A stretch of DNA of 64,000 bases from the NCBI RefSeq assembly GCF_004118855.1, contig NZ_PDKF01000008.1, positions 248,001 to 312,000 on the forward strand, in the 5' to 3' direction. This document shows, one piece after another, positions 35,143-43,662 of the stretch (position 1 is its first letter; each line of letters starts with the position of its first letter). The translations under genes and the position numbers were made by a program. Below the pieces are notes generated by a model. It made no database searches. It was not told where the DNA came from and saw nothing but the letters and a program-made list of their open reading frames with translations. The DNA comes from Arcobacter sp. CECT 8983. Its GTDB lineage: Bacteria; Campylobacterota; Campylobacteria; Campylobacterales; Arcobacteraceae.

Positions 35143-35556
35143 ATGAGTTTAAAAGAGAGGTTAATACACTCTATATTGTTTGAGATTTTGTTAGTTATAA
35201 TTTTTACTCTTCTTCTCAAACTTATTACAAGAGATAATATTTCAACAGTTTTTACTTTAACTATTTTTCTTTCAGCAATAGCTGTATTATGGAATTTTAT
35301 CTATAATTGGATTTTTGACAAATTTGTTACGGGACCAAGGGAAGATAGAAGTTTTAAAATAAGATGTATTCATGCAATTCTTTTTGAGTTTGGATTATTA
35401 TTTCCTACAATTCCTGTAATTGCATACTATTTAAATATAGGAATTATTGAAGCATTTATTTTAGATATAGGTTTTGTAGCATTTGTTTTAGTGTTTACCG
35501 TTGTATATAATTACATATATGATAGAGTAAGATTAGTTTTTATCAAAAGTAGTTAA
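35143..35556 (+). CDS. PACE-family (AceI-like) efflux transporter
   Basis: 137 residues: four membrane helices forming two tandem bacterial transmembrane pair domains. Both family signatures occur twice: RLIHSILFE / RCIHAILFEFGL, and WNFIYNWIFD / VYNYIYDRVR. The Glu of the first HxxxFE is the proton-coupling residue of AceI. PACE pumps export chlorhexidine and probably natural short diamines. It is the third gene of an apparent operon with DUF3095 and the esterase, ending at the hairpin at 35551. Confidence 0.92.
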   Translation: MSLKERLIHSILFEILLVIIFTLLLKLITRDNISTVFTLTIFLSAIAVLWNFIYNWIFDKFVTGPREDRSFKIRCIHAILFEFGLLFPTIPVIAYYLNIGIIEAFILDIGFVAFVLVFTVVYNYIYDRVRLVFIKSS

Positions 35557-35577
35557 GAAGTAAGATACTTCTTAACT
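35551..35577. terminator. Bidirectional terminator between the PACE gene and tsdA
   Basis: A perfect 12-base inverted repeat (AGTTAAGAAGTA and complement) with a 3-base loop; the PACE stop codon lies in the left arm. It serves two convergent genes. Confidence 0.75.
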
Positions 35578-35589
35578 CTTTAGAAATAT

Positions 35590-36579
35590 TTATTTTATAA
35601 TTTTTCCATATGGTCCAAATTTATGGTCAAAGTTTTCCATATTTGGTCTATATACATCTGGAGCTTTTACAATATCATCAGGGAAATCTGAAGTTCTATT
35701 GATTTTCTCAGGTCTATAGTGACTATCTTGATTCATATATGCTGCAACATCATAAGCTTCTTTATCTGTTAAGATAGGGTTTTCTTTTGTTGCACCTAAA
35801 GGCATATTTGCTTTAATAAAGTCAGCTGCTTTTAAAATTCTATACATCCCCGCACCTTTATTATAAGTGTCATCTGTACCCCATAAAGCAGGGAACATAT
35901 ATCCATTAGCAAGTCCTTCATTTTTTACACCTAATCCATCTACACCATGACAAGAAGCACAATGTTGTGTATAAACTTTTTTACCATTTTCTACATCAGC
36001 TTTAGTTGTTTTAACCATTTTTCTATCTACTTTTGTAAGTCTTCTTCCATCAAGTTTTGCACCACCTACAGGATAACCTTGACTTAAAAAGTGCATATAA
36101 GTTTTCATAGCTTTCATTTCTTTACTTTCAGCAGGAAGAGGGTATCCGTTCATACTTCTTTGCATACATCCATTGATTCTAGCAGTTAAAGTACCAATTC
36201 CATCCTCTCTTGGTCTATATTGAGGAAATTCTCCATATGTTCCAATAAATGGAGCTGAATATTTTTTTGTACCTGCATCTAAGTGGCAATTTTGACAGGC
36301 ATTATTATTTCCTGCATATCTCATGCTAACATCTTTTACTTCTGGACCAATATATTTATATGTGTGAACGATAAGATCTTTACCATATCTTACTAATTTA
36401 CCATAATCATTATCTGGTAACTTGTCAATATCTGGAACTTTATATTCCATTTTTGGTTTTTCAAAACCTCTATCACTTCTTTTTTGTAACTCTTTTTTAT
36501 CAAAAGCTAAAGCACTTGAAGAAAACAGTGTAGCAATAAGTGTAGAAACAAGAATAAATCTTTTGTTGTTAAGTTTCAT
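35590..36579 (-). CDS. tsdA: Thiosulfate dehydrogenase, TsdA-type dihaem cytochrome c
   Basis: 329 residues with a signal peptide (to about residue 25, SSSALA). Two haem sites: NACQNCHLDAGT and HCASCHGVDG. The segment RINGCMQRSMNGYPLP with its conserved Cys is the TsdA hallmark; this Cys is the unusual axial ligand of the catalytic haem. TsdA interconverts thiosulfate and tetrathionate in the periplasm and in Campylobacter acts mainly as a tetrathionate reductase. It lies directly downstream of a two-component operon and has its own promoter with direct repeats. Confidence 0.92.
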   Translation of the reverse strand: MKLNNKRFILVSTLIATLFSSSALAFDKKELQKRSDRGFEKPKMEYKVPDIDKLPDNDYGKLVRYGKDLIVHTYKYIGPEVKDVSMRYAGNNNACQNCHLDAGTKKYSAPFIGTYGEFPQYRPREDGIGTLTARINGCMQRSMNGYPLPAESKEMKAMKTYMHFLSQGYPVGGAKLDGRRLTKVDRKMVKTTKADVENGKKVYTQHCASCHGVDGLGVKNEGLANGYMFPALWGTDDTYNKGAGMYRILKAADFIKANMPLGATKENPILTDKEAYDVAAYMNQDSHYRPEKINRTSDFPDDIVKAPDVYRPNMENFDHKFGPYGKIIK

Positions 36580-36598
36580 TGTAACTCCTTTTTTTATC

Positions 36599-36612
36599 TG
36601 TATAATTATACA
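36599..36612 (-). promoter_or_regulatory. Palindromic -10 promoter of tsdA
   Basis: TGTATAATTATACA is a perfect 14-base palindrome that contains TATAAT (36605-36610 on the minus strand). It is 26 bases before the tsdA start and gives a leader of about 18 bases with an AAGGAG site. Confidence 0.55.
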
Positions 36613-36621
36613 AATGTAAAG

Positions 36622-36642
36622 TTACTTTTATGTTTACTTTTA
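36622..36642 (-). promoter_or_regulatory. Direct-repeat operator candidate at the tsdA promoter
   Basis: TTACTTTTA occurs twice on the + strand (36622-36630 and 36634-36642), a 12-base period; on the minus strand it reads TAAAAGTAA twice. The pair covers roughly -24 to -44 from the predicted tsdA start site, the place and geometry used by OmpR/PhoB-type activators. The OmpR-type regulator at 37779 is the obvious candidate. Confidence 0.5.
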
Positions 36643-36658
36643 GTAAGATAATTTAAGT

Positions 36659-37795
36659 TTAAATAAAGAAAGTATATCTAAAAGTAGTACCAGTTTCTTT
36701 TGTAGATTCAAGATAGATATCTATATTATTTATTTTACAAATATTTTTAACAATATTTAATCCAATACCAAAACCACCCTTAATATGGTTCTCCTTTTGA
36801 TATCTATCAAAAATATTTTTCTTATTTTTTATAGGTGGAGCAAAGTTATTAACACTAAATATAATTTGCTCATTTTCTTTATATAAGATAATTGTTATAT
36901 CTGTATCATTAAATGAGTATTTAATAGCATTAGAAAGAGTATTATCAATAATTCTTAGTATATGTGTTCTATTAATTAAAAGTGTTAAGTTATCTTCTAT
37001 ATTTAAATTTAAATTTATATTCTTAGGATTTGCTAGACTTTCAAATTGGTCAACTCTTTGTTTTAAAAGATATGAAAAGTCTATTTGTTCTTTATTATAT
37101 TTAACTGTTTTTTCTTTTATTAAGTATTCAATATCTTCATATACCAAAAATAGGTTTTTTGTTGCATTTATTGATCTTTGTAATTCTTTAGGTGTTTTAT
37201 CTTCTTTCTTAGCTTCTAAAATCTCAAGGTTTAGTTGGATGATTCCAAGTGGAGTTTTAAGTTCATGCATAGCATCATTAAAAAAAGCGTCTAAATATTC
37301 ATTTGCTTTTTTATAGGGTTCAATACTAGCTTTAATGATAAGATAAATAGAAATAAATATAAAAAGACCAATACATATAGATAAGATAAGTATTTTTAAA
37401 TATACCTCTTCGTAGGATATTTTTTTTGAAACTTTTAGGTATTTTGCATTTAATCTATTAGATGAAAGTTCAACTTCCAAGCTTAAAAGTTTTGAGTTTT
37501 CATCTAAATTTATATTTCTTGTTTTATAAATTATTTGTTTTTCTTTTGTTAGTAAAGTTGCTTCATATTTAAAAGATTTTGGAAAAATAAAAGTGTCACT
37601 TTTTGAATTAGAAAAGTCATAGATAGTTCTTTGTACTTTTTGTGCATATTCAATAAGAACTCTATTTTGATTATTTTTATAGCTTTCAAGTTCTAAATTT
37701 GTATAAAAGTATGTAGGAATAGCAATAAAGATAAAAAATATCGTAGTATAAAAAAGAGATATTTTTAATATAAAGTTTTTACTCTTCTCTATCAA
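36659..37795 (-). CDS. Sensor histidine kinase
   Basis: 378 residues with two membrane helices (about 9-31 and 134-155) flanking a small periplasmic region. The phospho-acceptor is H177 in FNDAMHELKTPLGII. The N-box is NTLSNAIKYS and the G2 box GGFGIGLNIV. The usual VxDNGxGI box is degenerate (SVNNFAPPI), which may weaken ATP binding or simply be divergent, as in several Campylobacterota kinases. Its start overlaps the regulator's end by 17 bases. The gene ends 79 bases before tsdA. Confidence 0.88.
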   Translation of the reverse strand: MIEKSKNFILKISLFYTTIFFIFIAIPTYFYTNLELESYKNNQNRVLIEYAQKVQRTIYDFSNSKSDTFIFPKSFKYEATLLTKEKQIIYKTRNINLDENSKLLSLEVELSSNRLNAKYLKVSKKISYEEVYLKILILSICIGLFIFISIYLIIKASIEPYKKANEYLDAFFNDAMHELKTPLGIIQLNLEILEAKKEDKTPKELQRSINATKNLFLVYEDIEYLIKEKTVKYNKEQIDFSYLLKQRVDQFESLANPKNINLNLNIEDNLTLLINRTHILRIIDNTLSNAIKYSFNDTDITIILYKENEQIIFSVNNFAPPIKNKKNIFDRYQKENHIKGGFGIGLNIVKNICKINNIDIYLESTKETGTTFRYTFFI

Positions 37796-38444
37796 TTTTA
37801 TATCCTATTCCTCTTTGGTTTATTATAAACTCTTTTGAGGTTTTATCTCTAATCTTTTTAATACATACTCTAATATCAGCTTCACAAATATACTTATCGT
37901 CCCATACTTCACTTCTAAGGGTTTCTATATTTATATATTGATTTTTATTTGAAACTAGACAAAAAACTACATCACTCTCTTTTTTTGTTAGATTTATAAA
38001 TTCACCATTTCTTGTAAGCTCTTTTTTTAAAATATCATAAGTAAAATTTGGTTTTAGTTTTATCTGTTCTTTTGTTTCATTTGTATAAAAAAGTTTTATA
38101 AGTTGTTCAATTCTATATTTTAACTCTTTTGGCGAAAATGGTTTTTTTATATAATCATTACATCCAAGCTCATAACCTAAACTTAGATTATTGATATCTG
38201 TTAAAGAGGTTATATAAATAACAGGTGTATTATCACCATTTTCTCTTATTGTTTTTACTAATTCATAACCACTTAATGAAGGAACTCTAATATCAAGAAT
38301 TAAAAGATGATATTTGTTTTCGTAAATTGCACTTAAAGCTTCTTCTCCATCTTCAAAGTCATCAATATGATAGTTTAAAGTCTGTAAATACTCTTTAATA
38401 CTTTGTCTATAATCTAAATCATCTTCAAGTAGTAAAAGTCTCAT
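37779..38444 (-). CDS. OmpR-family response regulator
   Basis: 221 residues. Receiver domain at 1-120 with acidic pocket LLEDD, phospho-acceptor D51 in LLILDIRVPS, Thr/Ser switch YITS and KKPFSPKEL. A winged-helix output domain (about 130-220) has LTKKESDVVFCL and the C-terminal INQRGIGYKI hairpin. It is translationally linked to the kinase and to the Cache-type sensor (4-base overlap). Predicted target: the repeats before tsdA. Confidence 0.92.
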   Translation of the reverse strand: MRLLLLEDDLDYRQSIKEYLQTLNYHIDDFEDGEEALSAIYENKYHLLILDIRVPSLSGYELVKTIRENGDNTPVIYITSLTDINNLSLGYELGCNDYIKKPFSPKELKYRIEQLIKLFYTNETKEQIKLKPNFTYDILKKELTRNGEFINLTKKESDVVFCLVSNKNQYINIETLRSEVWDDKYICEADIRVCIKKIRDKTSKEFIINQRGIGYKIDREE

Positions 38445-39331
38445 TTTATTTTAACCTCAGAGTTTATATTTACAGTTTCATAATCAAAACTATTGTTGAT
38501 ATTTATATGTTTATTGTTTTTAATTCCAGTAAAAATATATCCTAAATGATTGTTTTGTAAATCATAATATGAAAAGTATGCAAAAGAGAAGTTTTTATTT
38601 GATACATATCCATAATCTTCTAGACTATTTAGGTTTAAGCCTTCAAGATAGTCTATATTTGTATTATTTACTAAAACATAGTTTGATATTTCGTCATTGT
38701 TTTTAAGTTCATTTGCAATATTTAAATATTTTTTATTTAAAAGAACAAAAAGTTTATAACCTTTGTTTTTTAATTCAGTACTTAGGTATTCAAAGTTTAT
38801 AATTGCTTCAATTGAGCCAATATATTTGCCATTTTTTATAATTGCAGAGATGGCTTTTATATTAAGTCTTTTTCCTAATTCAATTGAAACAACAGGCTTA
38901 AGTGTTTCTTTTACTTTTACTAAACCTTGTCTAAAAGAAGCTAGAGGAACATCTTTTATATTTATATCCCAACTTCTTAAATAAGTAGTTAGGTTTTTAT
39001 TATGTATTTGTACTTCAAAACTACTGTTTTGTAATTGTTTTAGACTTTTGATTTTTCTATTTATAACTTCAAAACTCTCTTGCCTGTTTTGGCTTTGAAA
39101 ACTATTTATTATCTCTTTGTCTTCTGATAATAAGATAGCTAAAGATAGAGCGTATCTTTTTTGTTCTTCAAATAAATTTTTTGTAGTAGTTAAAGAATTT
39201 TCTAGATTGTTTAAAAGATTATTGCTATTATTTATATTGTTTAAAAAATAGAAAATTAAGGCAACAAAAAAAGAGGTGATAAAAAGTATTATTAATAAAT
39301 ACTTATTAGGTTTTGAGTTTAAAGTTCTCAA
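38441..39331 (-). CDS. Membrane-anchored Cache-type sensor protein without output domain
   Basis: 296 residues with one N-terminal membrane helix (YLLIILFITSFFVALIFYFL), then an extracytoplasmic region of about 250 residues. Helical NNLENSLTTTKNLFEEQKRYALSLA, FEVQIHNKNLTTYLRSWDIN and IKNGKYIGSIEAIINF are typical of double Cache domains of chemoreceptors. No HAMP, kinase or receptor tail follows. Its coupling to the regulator and kinase genes suggests that it presents the signal to the kinase in trans. It starts 25 bases after ftsY, so it may be part of the tlpA-ftsY transcript. Confidence 0.75.
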   Translation of the reverse strand: MRTLNSKPNKYLLIILFITSFFVALIFYFLNNINNSNNLLNNLENSLTTTKNLFEEQKRYALSLAILLSEDKEIINSFQSQNRQESFEVINRKIKSLKQLQNSSFEVQIHNKNLTTYLRSWDINIKDVPLASFRQGLVKVKETLKPVVSIELGKRLNIKAISAIIKNGKYIGSIEAIINFEYLSTELKNKGYKLFVLLNKKYLNIANELKNNDEISNYVLVNNTNIDYLEGLNLNSLEDYGYVSNKNFSFAYFSYYDLQNNHLGYIFTGIKNNKHININNSFDYETVNINSEVKIK

Positions 39332-39356
39332 TATTCACCTCTTTTAAAAGCTATTA

Positions 39357-40358
39357 TTATTCTGCTGTATAAATTTCGTCTAATAGTGAATCCACAAAAT
39401 CATCTGGACTAAATTCAATTAAATCATTTTGTTTTTCTCCAACTCCCACATAGAAAATTGGTAATTCAAGTTGATTAGAGATAGAAAATAGTGCACCACC
39501 TTTTGCAGTACCATCAAGTTTTGTTACAATAATTCCATCAACTCCAACCATTTCATTAAAAGCTTTAGCTTGTGCAATTGCCGTGTTACCTTGAGTTCCA
39601 TCTAAAATCATAAGTTTTTGGTGTGGAGCACCTTCTTTTGCTTTATTACATACTTTTACAATTTTTTTAAGCTCATTACTTAAATTTGTTTGTGTTTGTA
39701 ATCTTCCTGCTGTATCAATAATAACATTGTCAATATCTCTTGCAACTGCTGAAGAAATAGTATCATATGCAACTGCACTAGCATCATGTCCTTGTTTTGT
39801 TTTGATAATTGGAACATCAAGTTTTTCTGCCCATGTGCTAAGTTGTTCAATAGCAGCAGCTCTGAAAGTGTCTCCTGCTCCTAAGATAACTGATTTTCCT
39901 TCATTTTTAGCTCTATTGGCTAATTTTGCAATAGTAGTTGTTTTACCTGCTCCATTAACTCCAATAATAAGTCTTACAAAGGGTTTAGGAAGATTAGAAA
40001 GATCAACTTCTGGTGCATGTTCAAAAAGCATTACAAGTCTATGTCTTAACTGTTTTCTTGTAATCTCTTCAGGAAGTCCATCCATTGCTTTTTCAATGAT
40101 TTCGTATTCCATGTCAGCTTCGATTAACATCTCTTCAATATCTTCAAAAGAAATTTTTTCTTTTCTTTGAGGAACAACTGATTTAATATTTTCAAAGGTT
40201 TTTGATAAGGCTTTACTAAAGAAACCTTTTGAAGAGTTCTCTTCTTCTATGAAAGTTTCTTTATTATCTTCTTGTGAATTAAGTTCTTGTTCTTCTTGAA
40301 GATTTAACTCTTCTTCAACTTTCTCTTCTTCTTTCTTTTTCTTTAAAAAACTAAACAT
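39357..40358 (-). CDS. ftsY: Signal recognition particle receptor FtsY
   Basis: 333 residues: an acidic N-terminal region (EEEKVEEELNLQEEQELN), a four-helix N domain and a GTPase G domain. Motifs: IIGVNGAGKTTTIAKLA (G1), GDTFRAAAIEQL, VIIDTAGRLQTQTN (G3) and IIVTKLDGTAKGG (G4/closing loop). It docks ribosome-SRP complexes at the membrane. It lies 3 bases downstream of the TlpA-like gene. Confidence 0.97.
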   Translation of the reverse strand: MFSFLKKKKEEEKVEEELNLQEEQELNSQEDNKETFIEEENSSKGFFSKALSKTFENIKSVVPQRKEKISFEDIEEMLIEADMEYEIIEKAMDGLPEEITRKQLRHRLVMLFEHAPEVDLSNLPKPFVRLIIGVNGAGKTTTIAKLANRAKNEGKSVILGAGDTFRAAAIEQLSTWAEKLDVPIIKTKQGHDASAVAYDTISSAVARDIDNVIIDTAGRLQTQTNLSNELKKIVKVCNKAKEGAPHQKLMILDGTQGNTAIAQAKAFNEMVGVDGIIVTKLDGTAKGGALFSISNQLELPIFYVGVGEKQNDLIEFSPDDFVDSLLDEIYTAE

Positions 40359-40361
40359 TAC

Positions 40362-40913
40362 TTATTTTCCAAGTGCTTCATCTATATCTAATTCCAACAT
40401 CTCTTCAGGAACTATACCAACATATTTTTGCACTATTTTGCCATTTGGGTCTATTAAAAACATTGAAGGAATACTTTGTACAGGACCAACTAAGGTTGCA
40501 ATTTTCAAGTTATCATCACTATTTGTAATAGGATATTCTATTTCATACTCTTCAATAAATCTATTTAGCTCTTCTTGACTTAATAAAGTTCCATCTTTTT
40601 TGCCTAAGTTAAAACCAACAATTTCAAGTTGTCCTTTGTATTTTTTCTTTAAATTATTTAAATGAGGGATTTCAGCTCTACATGGAGGACACCAAGTAGC
40701 CCAAAAATTTAATAATACAGCTTTACCTTTTAACTCTTCTATTGAAACTTGTTCTTTTTTAACTTCAATATTTAAGTTTTTTAATTCATGTGTTTGTAGT
40801 GTAAATTTTGTTTGCTTTTCTTTTATAATTTCTTTCTTTTCATCTTTTGAACCACAACCAGTAAACAAAAGTGTAACAGAAATTATTAAAAATGCTATTT
40901 TTTTAAACTGCAT
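40362..40913 (-). CDS. TlpA-like thioredoxin-fold lipoprotein
   Basis: 183 residues with a lipoprotein signal (IISVTLLFTGCGSKD; acylated Cys20). The thioredoxin fold has the active site FWATWCPPCRAEIPHL and the cis-Pro region SIPSMFLIDPNG. Such proteins reduce periplasmic disulfides, commonly for cytochrome c assembly. It is co-directional with ftsY, which it precedes by 3 bases. Confidence 0.92.
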   Translation of the reverse strand: MQFKKIAFLIISVTLLFTGCGSKDEKKEIIKEKQTKFTLQTHELKNLNIEVKKEQVSIEELKGKAVLLNFWATWCPPCRAEIPHLNNLKKKYKGQLEIVGFNLGKKDGTLLSQEELNRFIEEYEIEYPITNSDDNLKIATLVGPVQSIPSMFLIDPNGKIVQKYVGIVPEEMLELDIDEALGK

Positions 40914-40972
40914 TTTAATTCCTTATTGGTAGAATATTTAAGGTAAGAATTTTACCCAAGTAAGGCTTAAAT

Positions 40973-41509
40973 ATGAAAGAAAATCACAAAAGTGATTTCA
41001 GAAAATCATGTATTAAAAGATTAGAGTTTTCAAGCCGCTTTTTAAAGTTATATAAAGATAAAAAGACAGTAGAGAAATTAGAAAAATTTATAGAATTATA
41101 TAATTTCAGAAATATATTGTTATATATTCCAATGGATATGGAAGTAAATGTACTTCCTTTAATCAATAAATTAAGAAAGAAACAAATTAATGTATTTGTT
41201 CCTTTCATGTACAAGGACAGTTTTAAATTAGTAAAGTATAGATTGCCATTACAAAAAAAGAGGTTTGGTATTAAAGAACCCAATAACTCTTTTTGTATTC
41301 ATCCAAAAATAGATTTAGCCATTGTCCCTGTTGTGGGAGTGGATAAAGAATGGAAAAGAATTGGTTTTGGTAAAGGAATGTATGACAGATTTTTTTATAG
41401 CTTAGACTATAAACCAACTATTGTTTTTACTCAATTAACACTTTGTAAAGCGAATAAAACACTAAGTAATAAATACGATATTCAAGCTGATTTTGTAATT
41501 ACAAATTAA
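40973..41509 (+). CDS. 5-formyltetrahydrofolate cyclo-ligase
   Basis: 178 residues; converts 5-formyl-THF to 5,10-methenyl-THF with ATP. The N-terminal KSDFRKSCIKRL, the substrate-site VPFMYKDSFKLVKY and the C-terminal Mg/ATP motif RIGFGKGMYDRFF are diagnostic. It is followed after 9 bases by rny, the usual arrangement in Campylobacterota. Confidence 0.92.
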   Translation: MKENHKSDFRKSCIKRLEFSSRFLKLYKDKKTVEKLEKFIELYNFRNILLYIPMDMEVNVLPLINKLRKKQINVFVPFMYKDSFKLVKYRLPLQKKRFGIKEPNNSFCIHPKIDLAIVPVVGVDKEWKRIGFGKGMYDRFFYSLDYKPTIVFTQLTLCKANKTLSNKYDIQADFVITN

Positions 41510-41518
41510 GGTTTTGAT

Positions 41519-43063
41519 ATGGAATTAGTAATAGTAGGTATTGTAGTTGCAATTATTAGTGTTGCGATTACGATATTCGTAGTAAAAAAAATAAATAAAG
41601 CAAAATTTGATATTTATATTGAACAAGCAAAGGCAAAAGCAAAAGTTATTGAACATGAAGCTAAAGTGATCTTAAAAGATGCTCAAATTAAGGCAAAAAG
41701 AGATTATGATAGAGAGTTCAAAGCTGCTAAAAGAGAGTATGATGATATGCTTTCTCAGATTGAGAGAAAAGAGAAAGAGTTAAATCATCATTTGGAATGT
41801 GAGCTAAAAGCCATAAAAGAAGAAAAAGCCCAAATAGTTGAAAAAAATGAAAAAATTACAACTATAAAAGAGGGATTAAAAAGACAACAAAAAACTTATG
41901 AAGAAAAAATTTCTAAAGCTATAAAAGTATTAGAAAATGCTTCTGGGTTAACTGAAGATGAAGCAAAAGAACTTATGCTTGAAAAAGTAAAAGAAGATAG
42001 TCGAGCAGAAATAGCTTCTATTTTTAGAAAAAGATATAAGTTAGCAGAACAAAACAGTAAAGATGAGATTAACAATATGTTCTCTCAAGCTGTTACTAGA
42101 TATGCAGGTGAGTTTGCAGCAGAAAGACTTATCAATAATATTCCTATTAATGACGAAGAAACAAAAGGAAAAATTATTGGTAAAGAAGGGCGAAATATTA
42201 AAGCTCTTGAGATGTTATTAGGTGTTGATATTATTATTGATGATACACCAAATACGATCACTATTTCATCTTTTAATCTTTATAGAAGAGCAATTGCTAC
42301 TAGAACTATTGAAGAGTTATTAGAAGATGGAAGAATTCAACCTGCAAGAATTGAAGAGATTTACAACAAAGTTAAAACAGAGTTTGATAATAACATCCTA
42401 AAAGAGGGTGAAGATGTTGTAATGGAACTTGGAATTAAATCAATGCATCCAGAACTTATTAAGTTAGTTGGAAGATTAAGATATAGAGCTTCTTATGGTC
42501 AAAATGCATTAAAGCATACTTTAGAAGTTGCTAACTTAGCTGGTTTATTAGCTGCTCAAATGGGTGGAGATGCTGTTTTAGCTAGAAGAGCAGGTATCTT
42601 ACATGATATTGGAAAAGCATTAACTCATGATATGCCAGGTAGTCATGTGGATTTAGGAGCTGAAATCTGTAGAAGATATGATGAGCCAGATACTGTTATA
42701 AATGCAATTTATGCTCATCATGGACATGAAGAACCAATAAATGTAGAGTCTGCTGCTGTATGTGCTGCTGATGCTTTAAGTGCAGCTAGACCAGGTGCTA
42801 GAAGAGAAGTTCTTGAAAGCTTCTTAAAAAGAGTAGAAGAGGTTGAAAATATCTCTACTTCTAAAACAGGTGTAATTAATGCATATGCAATTAATGCTGG
42901 ACGTGAAGTAAGAGTAATAGTAAAAGCTGAGTTAGTAAATGATGATGAAGCAATTTTACTTGCAACTGAAATAGCACAGGAAATTGAAGAAAAAGTTCAA
43001 TATCCAGGTGAAATAAAAGTAAATGTAATTAGGGAGATTAGAGCTTCTTCTTACGCTAGATAG
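41519..43063 (+). CDS. rny: Ribonuclease Y
   Basis: 514 residues: an N-terminal membrane anchor (ELVIVGIVVAIISVAITIFVV), a long coiled coil (about 35-150), a KH domain (GKIIGKEGRNIKALEMLLGVD) and an HD domain (ILHDIGKALTHDMPGSHVDLG). It is the membrane-tethered endonuclease that initiates mRNA decay in bacteria lacking RNase E. It ends at a short hairpin before the convergent DUF2062 gene. Confidence 0.97.
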   Translation: MELVIVGIVVAIISVAITIFVVKKINKAKFDIYIEQAKAKAKVIEHEAKVILKDAQIKAKRDYDREFKAAKREYDDMLSQIERKEKELNHHLECELKAIKEEKAQIVEKNEKITTIKEGLKRQQKTYEEKISKAIKVLENASGLTEDEAKELMLEKVKEDSRAEIASIFRKRYKLAEQNSKDEINNMFSQAVTRYAGEFAAERLINNIPINDEETKGKIIGKEGRNIKALEMLLGVDIIIDDTPNTITISSFNLYRRAIATRTIEELLEDGRIQPARIEEIYNKVKTEFDNNILKEGEDVVMELGIKSMHPELIKLVGRLRYRASYGQNALKHTLEVANLAGLLAAQMGGDAVLARRAGILHDIGKALTHDMPGSHVDLGAEICRRYDEPDTVINAIYAHHGHEEPINVESAAVCAADALSAARPGARREVLESFLKRVEEVENISTSKTGVINAYAINAGREVRVIVKAELVNDDEAILLATEIAQEIEEKVQYPGEIKVNVIREIRASSYAR

Positions 43064-43081
43064 AAAAGAGTTTTCTCTTTT
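43064..43081. terminator. Terminator between rny and the DUF2062 gene
   Basis: 7-base stem AAAAGAG/CTCTTTT with a TTTT loop followed by further T, starting directly after the rny stop and ending at the base before the convergent stop. Confidence 0.65.
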
Positions 43082-43570
43082 TTATCTCCTTCTTTGTTTT
43101 TTAACACTTGCAATCCAAAAAAAGTTTACAAATATTGAACAAATAACACTAGAAAAAACTCCAAAAACTAAAGCTCCTGTCCAAAGTGAAGAAGCAATTT
43201 GTTCAAAATTATCATACATAGAATGGAAATTAAACTCTACAGGGTTTGTATTTCCCAAAATCAAATTTCCAAGTTTATACTCAAAATAAAAAAGTGGTGG
43301 CATTGTAATTGGGTTACTAATAAAGATAAGAGCAAAACTAATAGGTAAATTTACATTAAAATAAATAGCAAGAAGTGTAGATAATACCATTTGTAATGGC
43401 ATTGGTAAACATGCTACAAAAATACCAATTAAAACTCCACCAACAACTTTTCTTCTAGATACGCTCCATAATTCTCTTTTGTGTAAAAATTTACCAAATA
43501 TTTTTAAAAATCTTTGTGCTTGTATTTTTTCATGAGTAGGAAGTACTTTTTTTAATTTCTTTCTTGGCAA
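43082..43570 (-). CDS. DUF2062-family membrane protein
   Basis: 162 residues, three membrane segments (VVGGVLIGIFVACLPMPLQMVL, ISFALIFISNPITMPPLFYF, ALVFGVFSSVICSIFVNFFW). The stretch FISNPITMPPLFYFEYKLG is the DUF2062 signature. The N and C termini are strongly basic. The start is TTG with AAGGA upstream. Function unknown; the domain is often linked to glycosyltransferase-related envelope proteins. Confidence 0.87.
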   Translation of the reverse strand: MPRKKLKKVLPTHEKIQAQRFLKIFGKFLHKRELWSVSRRKVVGGVLIGIFVACLPMPLQMVLSTLLAIYFNVNLPISFALIFISNPITMPPLFYFEYKLGNLILGNTNPVEFNFHSMYDNFEQIASSLWTGALVFGVFSSVICSIFVNFFWIASVKKQRRR

Positions 43571-43662
43571 AGAAATCCTTAATAATAATATTTGGCAAAT
43601 TTTATCAAAGAAATTGTATTTTTAATATTATAAAAACTATTAAAAACTTATGTTTATTAAAA

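Noticed and set aside
39727-40170. Long open frame on the + strand inside ftsY
   Set aside because: Antisense shadow of a conserved gene, Ser/Ala-rich, without domain or ribosome site. Similar shadows inside radA, dapA, the exchanger gene and the aminotransferase gene were dismissed for the same reason.
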